17,921 nucleotides of DNA from JABFRJ01 sp033812735 (GTDB lineage Bacteria; Pseudomonadota; Alphaproteobacteria; Rhizobiales; Hyphomicrobiaceae): positions 1 to 17,921 of the forward strand of contig JAPXTA010000110.1 of the NCBI GenBank assembly GCA_033812735.1, read 5' to 3'. Numbering within the stretch: position 1 is the first letter of the stretch; the number at the start of each line of letters is the position of its first letter. The translations under genes and the position numbers were made by a program. The notes under the pieces are model-generated. The model was not told the origin of the DNA and did not search any database. It was given only the letters and a program-made list of their open reading frames with translations. Shown here one piece after another: positions 1 through 7,915 of the stretch.

Positions 1-1
1 A

Positions 2-847
2 GCCCAACGCGGCTTTGCGATGGCTCGCGTCGACCTCGCCGATGCCGCCGCAGTCAAGCGAGAGGTCGCACTCTTCCAACCAAGTGTGATTATTCACCTC
101 GGCGCACAAGCCGGCGTGCGCTATTCGCTCTCCAACCCGCGCGCCTACGCCTCCAGCAATATCGACGGTTTCCTCTCGATCCTGGAGGCGGCGCGCGCGC
201 ATCCGGTGAGCCATCTGATCTACGCGTCGTCGTCGTCGGTCTACGGCGCGAACACCAAGATCCCCTTTGCCGAGACCGATCCGGTGGAACGCCCGGTATC
301 GCTTTACAGCGCGACGAAGCGGTCGAACGAATTGATGGCGCGCACTTACGCGCATCTCTTCGCCATTCCCTGCTCAGGTCTCCGCTTCTTCACCGTGTAC
401 GGGCCATGGGGCCGCCCCGACATGGCCTACTACAGCTTCACCAAGGCGATCCTCGAAGGCCGCCCGATCGACGTCTTCAATCACGGCAAGCTGCGGCGTG
501 ACTTCACGTACGTCGACGATGTCGTGGAGGCGATCCTGCGCCTCGTCGATTGCCCGCCCGACGCGTCGCTGCGAAAGAAAATCGGTGACGATGAAACAGC
601 GCCGCACGTGCTCTACAATGTCGGCAATCATACGCCGGTCGATCTCGGCGAGTTCATAGCCACGATAGAACGCGCCGTCGGCCGCGTGGCGATCAAGATC
701 ATGAAGCCGATGCAGCCGGGCGACGTTCTCGAAACTTACGCGGACGTGACGCGATTGGCCGCCGTTACGGGCTTTGCGCCGAAAACACCGCTAGCGGAGG
801 GGATCGCCCGTTTCGTCGCGTGGTATCGCACGAGCAACGCAGCTTGA
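2..847 (+). CDS. NAD-dependent epimerase, UDP-glucuronate 4-epimerase type (5' partial)
   Basis: The gene is open at the left edge; the reading frame continues upstream of the ATG at 20, so that ATG is internal. About 281 residues are visible of a family usually 330-350 long, so the N-terminal Rossmann glycine motif lies outside the window. Visible extended-SDR landmarks are HLGAQAGVRYS, the serine-rich SSSSVYG strand, the catalytic YSATK (YxxxK) and RFFTVYGPWGRPDMA. RRDFTYVDDVVEAI follows. This set is typical of the CapI/LpsL branch, which interconverts UDP-glucuronate and UDP-galacturonate for surface polysaccharide synthesis in the cytoplasm. Other nucleotide-sugar epimerases of the same fold are possible. 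The gene is convergent with the amidase at 886, with 38 bases between their stops and no clear terminator there. Confidence 0.85.
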   Translation, partial: AQRGFAMARVDLADAAAVKREVALFQPSVIIHLGAQAGVRYSLSNPRAYASSNIDGFLSILEAARAHPVSHLIYASSSSVYGANTKIPFAETDPVERPVSLYSATKRSNELMARTYAHLFAIPCSGLRFFTVYGPWGRPDMAYYSFTKAILEGRPIDVFNHGKLRRDFTYVDDVVEAILRLVDCPPDASLRKKIGDDETAPHVLYNVGNHTPVDLGEFIATIERAVGRVAIKIMKPMQPGDVLETYADVTRLAAVTGFAPKTPLAEGIARFVAWYRTSNAA

Positions 848-885
848 TCGCGCCATCCGCTCTCATCGGCGCTCCCATCGCCCCA

Positions 886-2190
886 TCACATCGGAATCCG
901 TGCCTCGCGGTGGCTGAAGTAGTTCTCGATCGCCGTCAGCAGCGAACCGGTGACTTTGTCGCGCCAGCTGTCGGAGCGTAAGTTCTGCGCGTCCTGCTGG
1001 TTCGTCACATAGGCGAGTTCGATCAGTACCGACGGGGTCTTCACCGATTTCAGAACGCGGAAATTCGCTTCCCGGTCGGGGTTGTTCATCATCGGCGTCG
1101 ACCCGCCCATGAACTCGATCGCCGAGCGCGAGAACAGGTTCGTGCGCTCCTTGTTGACCTCGACTTCGCGCTGGGCGAGCGACGCCAGGAAACCCCGCAC
1201 GGCCCCCGCTTCATTGTCGGTCTTAGCGATGGTCTCGCTCTCCTTCGAAGTCAGCTGCACGACTTCGTTCTTGGCCGAGCGCTGCAATTCGCGGGATGTC
1301 TCGTCGCGCAATGAATAGATCGTCGCGCCTCGGGCACTCGAACCGGCGTAGTCCGCGTGAACGGCGATGAAGAGCGCCGCCTTGTTGCGATCGCCGAATT
1401 CGCGCCGATCGTCCAACTCGATGAAGCGATCATCCTCACGCGTCATCAGAACGGTGTAGCGGCCAGTCGCCATCAGCTTGTCACGCAGCTTGAGCGAGAA
1501 CGCGAGCACGACATCCTTTTCGACCGTGCCATACTTCTTGGCGCCGGAGTCATGGCCACCGTGACCCGGATCGATGACGATGACGGGCTTGTACATCTCT
1601 TGTTGCCGCGCCTGCGGGCGCTTCGCTGCACGCGGTAGCGGGGGCTGCAGGCCGGCGGCGCCGAGACCTGACAACGACGCCTTCGATAGGGCCGCGGCTT
1701 TGGCCGGTTCCTTGGCAGAGCCGACGGGAACGATTTCAAGCACCAAGCGCGGCGGCTTGCCGCCTCCCGGCTTGTCGATGCTGGCCTTCTCGACCACCAC
1801 CGGTCCGGTCACATCGATCACGACGCGCGCCTTGCCGGGTGCTGAAACGCCGCCGCGGAAGGAGCGAACGAGCCCGACCGGGGCGTCACCCGAGATGACC
1901 GGCAGCTGCAACCGCATTTCCGGCAATTCGACGATGACGCGGTTCGGCGAATTGAGCGAGAAAACCTGATAGTCGACGGAGCGTTCCAAGCCGATGACGA
2001 AGCGGGTCCGCTTCGTATCGCCGGCAACGTTGGTGTCATTGGCGGAAGTCACGCCGCTGCTGTCGATCAGCGGCTTCGCAATAGGCTGTGCGGCGGCCAT
2101 CGGCGCATAGGCCGCAAGCGCCACTACGAATGTCAAAAATGCTGCGTGGCGCGCCAAGGCGCACCCGGTCGTGCCCGGACCCATGCTCAT
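886..2190 (-). CDS. amiC: Periplasmic N-acetylmuramoyl-L-alanine amidase (AMIN + Amidase_3)
   Basis: Cleaves the amide bond between N-acetylmuramic acid and the stem peptide to split septal peptidoglycan. The 434-residue protein has a signal peptide (about 1-35, cleavage near MAAAQ), an AMIN domain (about 62-152) for envelope targeting, a low-complexity Ala/Pro linker (about 155-197) and a zinc amidase_3 domain (about 202-426). Zinc ligands are visible as H210 in DPGHGG, E224 in GTVEKD and H278 in AVHAD. The catalytic glutamate is E391 in VLIELAYVTN. The usual 'IHAD' is 'VHAD' here, which is conservative. The domain order is that of AmiC-type cell-division amidases. The start ATG at 2190 has no strong ribosome site, but a start further downstream would lose the signal peptide. 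The gene appears monocistronic; its upstream region (2191-2354) carries an inverted repeat and a CtrA-like box. Confidence 0.93.
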   Translation of the reverse strand: MSMGPGTTGCALARHAAFLTFVVALAAYAPMAAAQPIAKPLIDSSGVTSANDTNVAGDTKRTRFVIGLERSVDYQVFSLNSPNRVIVELPEMRLQLPVISGDAPVGLVRSFRGGVSAPGKARVVIDVTGPVVVEKASIDKPGGGKPPRLVLEIVPVGSAKEPAKAAALSKASLSGLGAAGLQPPLPRAAKRPQARQQEMYKPVIVIDPGHGGHDSGAKKYGTVEKDVVLAFSLKLRDKLMATGRYTVLMTREDDRFIELDDRREFGDRNKAALFIAVHADYAGSSARGATIYSLRDETSRELQRSAKNEVVQLTSKESETIAKTDNEAGAVRGFLASLAQREVEVNKERTNLFSRSAIEFMGGSTPMMNNPDREANFRVLKSVKTPSVLIELAYVTNQQDAQNLRSDSWRDKVTGSLLTAIENYFSHREARIPM

Positions 2191-2237
2191 AGACCCCCGT
2201 CTACTCGTACGCCAACTGGCGGGACGTCTTATGTTGA

Positions 2238-2265
2238 TGCCGGAGGACTGTGTCTTTTTCCGGCA
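2238..2265. repeat. 7-bp perfect inverted repeat upstream of the amidase
   Basis: TGCCGGA at 2238-2244 is repeated inverted as TCCGGCA at 2259-2265, with a 14-base spacer. It lies 48 bases upstream of the amidase start codon, so it could be a hairpin in the 5' leader or an operator. The function is not known. Confidence 0.4.
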
Positions 2266-2297
2266 GTTCGTGAGGCCATGTTATGGAGGGGCAGTAG

Positions 2298-2312
2298 TTT
2301 ACGAAGGGTTAA
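2298..2312 (-). promoter_or_regulatory. Possible CtrA-like box (TTAA-N7-TAAA) upstream of amidase
   Basis: On the minus strand the sequence reads TTAACCCTTCGTAAA, which matches the alphaproteobacterial cell-cycle regulator box TTAA-N7-TTAA at seven of eight positions. It sits about 110 bases upstream of the start of a cell-division-type amidase, a plausible CtrA target. A match of this size could occur by chance; no clean -35/-10 pair was found next to it. Confidence 0.25.
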
Positions 2313-2354
2313 GCCTAACGAGACGTAACGAAGCGAGGTCGAGCCGCCGTCTCC

Positions 2355-2393
2355 AAAACGAAAAGGGGACCACTCGCGACGCGAGGGTCCCCC
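2355..2393 (-). terminator. Rho-independent terminator of the TRAP binding-protein gene
   Basis: Read on the minus strand, GGGGACC, CTCGC, a GTC loop, GCGAG, an unpaired T and GGTCCCC form a 12-bp stem, followed at once by the T-rich tail TTTTCGTTTT. It begins 28 bases after the stop codon of the binding-protein gene. This is a textbook intrinsic terminator and insulates that gene from the amidase downstream. Confidence 0.92.
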
Positions 2394-2420
2394 ATTCCGT
2401 GTGACTCAATCGGCGAGCGA

Positions 2421-3524
<1,104 letters not shown>

Positions 3525-3583
3525 TCAGCATTACCTCCCAATTGGCGAGCCCGTGTAGTCCGGACTGGCGGCGGATATTGTCA

Positions 3584-4453
3584 TCACGTCTTATGATCTG
3601 CAACAGGTACGAGGGACGCATAACCCTGGGTAACTGCATCGGCCAAAAGACCGCTGTAGGTTGCGTAGGATGGAGAGCCCTTCGTGATCTCCCCGAGAGA
3701 TACCTCCTTGAACTCGTCCTGCTTGACGTAAACGATAGGCGTTGAAACCGGCACGAACATGGCGCCGCGCTTGTTGAGGGTCGTAATCAGACCGCGCATG
3801 TAGCCCATTCGATCGATCTGCGAGACGATCACCATCCTCATCGCGCCCTTCGTCAGCGAGACGAGGTGGATGAACTGGCTGGAAGGCGGGATGTACAACC
3901 GCCCCCGGTGCGAATACGGCGCATCGGGACGGTCGCGTTCTTCAAACAGCAGGCTCGGCCAAGCCGGGTCCCAGACGACGTCCGTCCTATAGGCCGTGAT
4001 CACGCCCGGCGTGGAAAACGCTTGTCTGACGGTCAGGTAGCTGCCGATATAGTGATCGACCGCAGCGCGCGTGTACGCCCCCATGTACGTTGGCGCTACC
4101 GCGCCACCTCGTCCCGCCTGCTCGGGCGACCCTCTATCGGGCTCGGTGCCGTTCTCGATCTCGCCCGACCCGGCATACAGGGTCCGCAGCACGTCATAGT
4201 CCAATCCGAGCACCATGCAGACATCGAACAAGGTCTGCTGACGAACCGATTTGCCGGCCAGCAGATTCTGGATCGTCTTCTCGTGGCAATCGGCAGCGTC
4301 GGCAAGCTCAGCCTGCGTCATCTTTTTCTCGATGAGCGCTGTCCTGATCAAGCCAAGCGCCTGGGCGACGTTGCGAGCGGCGGGGCGATCCACGGCGGCA
4401 AAGCCGGTAGACGAGGCTGAGTCGGCCTTGCCCTGTTTCGACGTCGGCGGCAT
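3584..4453 (-). CDS. XRE-type HTH protein with unrecognised C-terminal domain
   Basis: Predicted cytoplasmic DNA-binding regulator, about 289 residues from the ATG at 4453. An in-frame ATG at 4528 would add 25 residues of low-quality sequence and has no better ribosome site. After a disordered N-terminus comes a Cro/CI-type helix-turn-helix (about 30-85): ALGLIRTALIEKKMTQAELA, then KTIQNLLAGKSVRQQTLFDV, the normal spacing for this fold. A Gly/Glu-rich linker follows. The C-terminal ~165 residues, containing HYIGSYLTVRQAFSTPG, LYIPPSSQFIHLVSL, MRGLITTLNKRGAMFVPVS and EITKGSPSYATYSGLL, have mixed alpha/beta character. I cannot assign them to a named family; they may sense a ligand. The gene lies 59 bases upstream of the orphan TRAP binding protein on the same strand, so co-transcription or local control is possible. 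It is divergent from the LprI-like gene. Confidence 0.8.
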   Translation of the reverse strand: MPPTSKQGKADSASSTGFAAVDRPAARNVAQALGLIRTALIEKKMTQAELADAADCHEKTIQNLLAGKSVRQQTLFDVCMVLGLDYDVLRTLYAGSGEIENGTEPDRGSPEQAGRGGAVAPTYMGAYTRAAVDHYIGSYLTVRQAFSTPGVITAYRTDVVWDPAWPSLLFEERDRPDAPYSHRGRLYIPPSSQFIHLVSLTKGAMRMVIVSQIDRMGYMRGLITTLNKRGAMFVPVSTPIVYVKQDEFKEVSLGEITKGSPSYATYSGLLADAVTQGYASLVPVADHKT

Positions 4454-4690
4454 CGGGATGGGATCTCGGCGGCGGGAGTGATCGGCGCAACCGTAGCTGA
4501 AAACGCAAAACCGGCAAGCGGGAAGCATATGGGCGTAAATACCCGCAACGGGCTGTTCGCTCTCCTTGCCGCTGTTTCATCCCTGATGGGCTCAGCTTTC
4601 CAGCGGATCGGAGCGATAAACGCATCCGGCCGAGCCGCCGAGAGGTGGCCAAAAGCGACCAGGGGCCAAAAATGGCCAGGAGAACGAGCA

Positions 4691-5032
4691 ATGGGAAACG
4701 TCAAAGCAACGCTATTCACCGCCGCCGCAGTCTTGGCAGCGACTTGCGGTATCGTCGAAGCCGGAGGCATCCAGACGATCGATTGTGACCACGACCGCAA
4801 CCGGACGGAACGTGCCATCTGCGCCAGCCGCCATCTCCAGATTCTAGATGCGAAGATCACCGGCGTTTACGCCGATGCGATGGGCGATCGCCAAGTGTCC
4901 GCATCTGTCAAGGAAGCGCTGCGCCGCAGTCAGTACGCGTTTCTCGCGCGCCGCGACGCATGTGGCTCGGACACGATGTGCCTGAATGACGTGATGGCGC
5001 TGAGGCTCGCGCACATCCGCAACTTCGATTGA
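4691..5032 (+). CDS. Secreted LprI-like (DUF1311) small protein
   Basis: A 113-residue exported protein. The start at 4691 is set by a strong ribosome site, AGGAGAA at 4678-4684 with six bases of spacing; the frame is open further upstream but that stretch lacks protein-like character. Residues 1-24 form a signal peptide (cleavage near VEA-GG). The mature part matches the lysozyme-inhibitor LprI N-terminal domain pattern: DCDHDRNRTERAIC, LDAKITGVYADAM, then RRSQYAFLARRDAC and MCLNDVMALRLAHI. Four cysteines (32, 44, 91, 97) could form two disulfides in the periplasm. A lysozyme-inhibitor function is known for some family members only; here it is inference. It is divergent from the XRE gene and convergent with trpD. 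Confidence 0.82.
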   Translation: MGNVKATLFTAAAVLAATCGIVEAGGIQTIDCDHDRNRTERAICASRHLQILDAKITGVYADAMGDRQVSASVKEALRRSQYAFLARRDACGSDTMCLNDVMALRLAHIRNFD

Positions 5033-5040
5033 TCGAACGG

Positions 5041-5060
5041 GCTGTGCCCTACGGCACAGC
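5041..5060. repeat. 8-bp hairpin just after the LprI-like gene
   Basis: GCTGTGCC, a four-base CTAC loop and GGCACAGC form a perfect 8-bp stem starting eight bases after the stop codon. There is no T-run on either side, so it is not a standard intrinsic terminator, though it may protect the mRNA 3' end or pause transcription. Confidence 0.55.
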
Positions 5061-5156
5061 GCGCTGGCGCCGCAACAGGCATAACCAGTCTCAGGATACT
5101 GCAAGCGATGTTCAAGGACATACTTGCAAGCAATGGCGAGGTGTTGGGACCTTGCC

Positions 5157-5199
5157 GCCCGGGCGATCGTCGTCGTGCCCCCGCCGCGATCGCCCGGGC
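5157..5199. repeat. 13-bp perfect inverted repeat between convergent genes
   Basis: The left arm at 5157-5169 (GCCCGGGCGATCG) is matched exactly by its reverse complement at 5187-5199, with a 17-base C/G-rich loop. The repeat lies in the 198-base gap between the LprI-like gene and trpD, 31 bases from the trpD stop. No T-tract follows on either strand. It may act as a two-way terminator-like hairpin, or be a copy of a dispersed intergenic palindrome. Confidence 0.75.
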
Positions 5200-5230
5200 A
5201 ATTCTCAAGTCAATTCTTACGTCTCTGTCT

Positions 5231-6277
5231 CTATTCGTTCGACGTCCGCACAAGCAGGTCGAGCGTCCGCGCGGCGCGCCCGTCGTCCAGCGCCTGCTTT
5301 GCAAGCGCAACGCCTTCAGTAAGCGATCCGGCCCTTTCGGCAATGATCAGCGCGGCAGCCGCGTTGAGCGATACGGCGTCGCGAAAGGCCCTGAGAGCAG
5401 GCGAGTGGTCGCCGGCCAGCAAGGCGCGCATCTTGGCGGTGTTCTCCTCCGGGCTTCCGCCGAGGATATGGCCGAAGGGATGCTCTTCGAGGCCGGCATC
5501 TTCAGGCTTCACCGTGAACTGCGTGACTTGGCCGTTATCGAGCGCCGCAACGTGCGTCGGACCAGCGATCGAAATCTCGTCTGTGCCGTCCATGCCGTGC
5601 ACCAGCCAAGCCTTCTCCGACCCGAGCGCCTTCAACACTTCGACCATGGGACGCAGGAGCGCCCGCGTGAAGGTGCCGGTCAGTTGCCGCTTCACGCCTG
5701 CAGGATTGGTGAGCGGCCCAAGCATATTGAAGACCGTACGCACACCGAGCTCGACGCGCGCCGGCATGACGTATTTCATCGCCGCATGATGATTGGGTGC
5801 GTTCATATAGCCGATGTTGGCGACGGCGATACAGCGCTCGATCGAGGCGACATCGGCATTGATATTGACGCCGAGCGCCGACAGGGCGTCGGCCGCACCG
5901 GACTTGGAGGACTGTGCTTTATTGCCATGCTTTGCGATTGGCACACCCAAGCTCGCGACCACCAATGCCGCGCCGGTGGAGATGTTGAGGGTGCCTTTGC
6001 CGTCGCCGCCGGTCCCGACGATGTCGATGGCATTGGGTGGCGCCTTCACGGCGAGCACTTTGCTGCGCATGACGCGCACAGCGCCCGTGATCTCGTCCAT
6101 GCTCTCGCCGCGGTGGCGTAAAATCATCAGCAGCCCGCCGATCTGCGCCGGCGTGGCCTTTCCCGACATGATGACTTCGAATGCTTCTTCCGCCTCATAT
6201 GGCGAGAGAGCCGATTCGAGTGCGCGGCTGATGTACGGCTTGAGCGCGGCAGGGTCTATTGTCGAGGGCGTGGTCAT
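5231..6277 (-). CDS. trpD: Anthranilate phosphoribosyltransferase
   Basis: Second step of tryptophan synthesis: anthranilate plus PRPP gives N-(5-phosphoribosyl)anthranilate and pyrophosphate. About 348 residues from ATG 6277 (MTTPSTID), a usual length; in-frame ATGs at 6295 and 6337 are also open, and none has a strong ribosome site. Diagnostic motifs are DIVGTGGDGKGTLNIST (PRPP and anthranilate binding), the loop KHGNKAQSSKSGAAD, then RVELGVRTVFNMLGPLTNPAG and the acidic HGMDGTDEIS that binds magnesium. The family's usual F-x-F-A-P-x-x-H segment reads YMNAPNHH here, a mild divergence. These catalytic motifs argue against the TrpD2/YbiB nucleic-acid-binding paralogue. The gene is alone: no trpC, trpG or moaC follows, since the downstream neighbour is convergent. 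Confidence 0.96.
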   Translation of the reverse strand: MTTPSTIDPAALKPYISRALESALSPYEAEEAFEVIMSGKATPAQIGGLLMILRHRGESMDEITGAVRVMRSKVLAVKAPPNAIDIVGTGGDGKGTLNISTGAALVVASLGVPIAKHGNKAQSSKSGAADALSALGVNINADVASIERCIAVANIGYMNAPNHHAAMKYVMPARVELGVRTVFNMLGPLTNPAGVKRQLTGTFTRALLRPMVEVLKALGSEKAWLVHGMDGTDEISIAGPTHVAALDNGQVTQFTVKPEDAGLEEHPFGHILGGSPEENTAKMRALLAGDHSPALRAFRDAVSLNAAAALIIAERAGSLTEGVALAKQALDDGRAARTLDLLVRTSNE

Positions 6278-6482
6278 GGCAATCTCGGTAGACATACGCC
6301 GCAGCAGCGGCCCTACCGACGCCATTGGCACACGCAAACGGCCCGATCAAGTCCAGCATGAATAGTCAGCGCCCCTGCTGCGATCCGCTCACTCTCAAGC
6401 AACCTCAATAACGCCCGGCCAACAGGCCTGCGCACTGAATTAGGCAGGAGAAAGCTGAAAGCAGGGGGCCGCTGATCGGCGC

Positions 6483-6665
6483 TTAGTGTCTCGTCTCGTC
6501 ATCCAAGCGGATGCGCTCGATTTGGTCTTTGAGTTTTAGCTTTTCACGCTTCCATCGACTTACTTTGAGCTCGTCGCATCCTGGCCGCGCCCGCTCTGCA
6601 GCGATTTTGGCTTCCAGGTGACGATGCTTCTCCGAGAGTTCCACGAGATGCGTCATCAAGGACAT
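6483..6665 (-). CDS. YdcH/DUF465 family small coiled protein (copy 1)
   Basis: A 60-residue, highly charged, all-helical protein of unknown function. The frame is open up to 6725, but GGGAGA at 6671-6676 sits five bases upstream of the ATG at 6665, making MSLMTHLVELSEK the likely start. An ATG directly before it (6668) is only two bases from the ribosome site. The DUF465 pattern is clear: a helix with HLVELSEKHRHLEAKIAAE, a short turn (RPGCDELKV), then SRWKREKLKLKDQIERIR. The family is common in Alphaproteobacteria and is likely a short helical hairpin; no biochemical role is established. It is divergent from a paralogue at 6964. Confidence 0.82.
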   Translation of the reverse strand: MSLMTHLVELSEKHRHLEAKIAAERARPGCDELKVSRWKREKLKLKDQIERIRLDDETRH

Positions 6666-6963
6666 CATGCTCTCCCAATCAGAGTGGACGTCGTAAATGT
6701 GACATGAGCCGTTAGGTCTGTCCAACCCTTCTCGATCGCTTTTATGGGCACTTCGGCAAATGTGATCGAGAATGAGTTAAACGGATACTTCGAGTACGCC
6801 TTATAGGCCGTGGATCGAGGCCCTGCAGGGATGGCTTCGGGCATCGCACCTGGTTCGAGCAGATGCCCCGAACCCCTTGTAAAGGGACGGGGGCCTCGTG
6901 GTATCCTCGTCAAAGTCGCCGGATTCGTTGAGTCTGTCGTTGTGCCCAGAGACCTCTGCAACC
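6666..6963. other. 298-bp divergent intergenic region between DUF465 paralogues
   Basis: No protein-coding signal is convincing here. The region holds the leaders of two divergent genes. Its most visible structure is an imperfect hairpin at 6836-6872 (TTCGGGCATC against GATGCCCCGAA, one bulged C, 16-base loop). A small stem, CCCTT-GTA-AAGGG at 6874-6886, follows. I could not find a promoter pair with good spacing on either strand. A small structured RNA is possible but unsupported beyond these stems. Confidence 0.4.
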
Positions 6964-7173
6964 ATGCAATCGCCGCCGCCCGACATCGATCTGCGCGAGC
7001 AACTGTCCCGGCTGGTGGCCGAACACCGTGAGCTGGATCAGGAGATCGCCGCACTCGAAGCCCAGCCGCACGCCGATCAGCTTCAAGTCAAGCGATTGAA
7101 GAAGCGCAAGTTGGCTTTGAAAGACCGTATTATCTCGCTCGAAGATCGGCTGCTGCCCGACATCATCGCCTAA
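6964..7173 (+). CDS. YdcH/DUF465 family small coiled protein (copy 2)
   Basis: A 69-residue charged helical protein, paralogous to the product at 6483-6665. The shared core is DxLxVxRxKxxKLxLKD: DELKVSRWKREKLKLKD in copy 1 and DQLQVKRLKKRKLALKD here. The ATG at 6964 (MQSPPPDIDLREQLS) is preferred to the upstream in-frame GTG at 6898, because the added stretch (SSSKSPDSLSLSL) looks untranslated. The ribosome site is weak. Copy 2 has a Pro-rich N-terminus and a longer acidic tail (LEDRLLPDIIA). The function of the family is unknown. Confidence 0.82.
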   Translation: MQSPPPDIDLREQLSRLVAEHRELDQEIAALEAQPHADQLQVKRLKKRKLALKDRIISLEDRLLPDIIA

Positions 7174-7184
7174 CCTGTCGCCCG

Positions 7185-7211
7185 CGCGCTACGATAGATC
7201 CCGATAGCGCG
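7185..7211. repeat. 7-bp inverted repeat after DUF465 copy 2
   Basis: CGCGCTA at 7185-7191 and TAGCGCG at 7205-7211 pair across a 13-base loop, starting 12 bases after the stop codon. No T-run follows, so termination is only a possibility. Confidence 0.35.
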
Positions 7212-7359
7212 TCCAACCGCCGGAATGCCGGATTTCGCCTCATTCGCGTCGAATTCCCTCCATCAAAGGCAGCTAGCGCTTCCATGAACGGCGTTTGAGT
7301 AGGCGATGACCGCGGAGCCGTCCGCGAGGCTCGTTCCAAGCTCCAACGGGGAAACTGAT

Positions 7360-7830
7360 ATGAGAAAAGCTTTTGTGGCATCGGCCGCCGGTCTGACGCT
7401 GCTGTTGGCTGGCTGTGGTCCGGACGGGCCGACGAAAGCCGATGTCGGACTTGGCACCGGCGCCGTCGTCGGCGGCGTGATCGGCAATCAGTTCGGTAAG
7501 GGTGGCGGCCGCGTACTCGGCACCGTTGCCGGCGCCTTCATCGGCGGGATCATAGGTCATGACATCGGTCGCCAACTCGATCAGCGCGATCGCATGCTGG
7601 CGCAGCAGGCGGAAATGGACGCGTTCGAGCGCGGCCAATCTGGGCGCCCCGTCAGCTGGCGCAATCCTGACAACGGCCGCTATGGCGAGGTCATTCCGGA
7701 AGCCGCCTATGTCGATCGCGGCCGCAATTGCCGCCCGTTCACCCACAAGATCTATATCGACGGCCGCCCGCAAGCGATGCGTGGCACGGCGTGCCGCAAT
7801 CCGGATGGCACCTGGTCGAACGTCGGCTGA
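7360..7830 (+). CDS. Outer-membrane lipoprotein, glycine-zipper 17-kDa surface antigen family
   Basis: A 156-residue lipoprotein. The start ATG at 7360 follows GGGGAA at 7348-7353. The signal peptide MRKAFVASAAGLTLLLAGC ends in a lipobox LAGC with the lipidated cysteine at 19. Aspartate is not at position +2, which fits outer-membrane sorting. Residues about 29-70 form a glycine-zipper segment (GLGTGAVVGGVIGNQFGKGG, then GTVAGAFIGGIIGHDIG) that can insert into or associate with membrane. The C-terminal domain (about 90-156, SWRNPDNGRYGEVIP then CRPFTHKIYIDG) matches the rickettsial 17-kDa antigen/RT0821 group. The role is envelope structure; no enzymatic function is expected. It is probably monocistronic, as a strong terminator follows. 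Confidence 0.9.
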   Translation: MRKAFVASAAGLTLLLAGCGPDGPTKADVGLGTGAVVGGVIGNQFGKGGGRVLGTVAGAFIGGIIGHDIGRQLDQRDRMLAQQAEMDAFERGQSGRPVSWRNPDNGRYGEVIPEAAYVDRGRNCRPFTHKIYIDGRPQAMRGTACRNPDGTWSNVG

Positions 7831-7858
7831 GAGCCTCAGGCGCCGTGGCGGTTATCGG

Positions 7859-7883
7859 AAGCGGGGCCAAATCCCCGCTTTTT
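7859..7883 (+). terminator. Rho-independent terminator of the lipoprotein gene
   Basis: AAGCGGGG (7859-7866), loop CCAAAT and CCCCGCTT (7873-7880) form a perfect 8-bp stem running into five Ts (7879-7883). It lies 28 bases after the lipoprotein stop and 33 bases before the next start. Confidence 0.93.
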
Positions 7884-7915
7884 GATTCATCGCGCGCCCA
7901 GTGGTAGCCTGCCGT

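Noticed and set aside
5108..6121. 337-codon open frame opposite trpD
   Set aside because: It is antisense to a gene with full catalytic motifs; composition is typical of a reverse-strand shadow.
6877..6907. Possible promoter TTGTAA/TATCCT before DUF465 copy 2
   Set aside because: The spacer is 19 bases and both boxes are poor; the first box also overlaps a small stem-loop.
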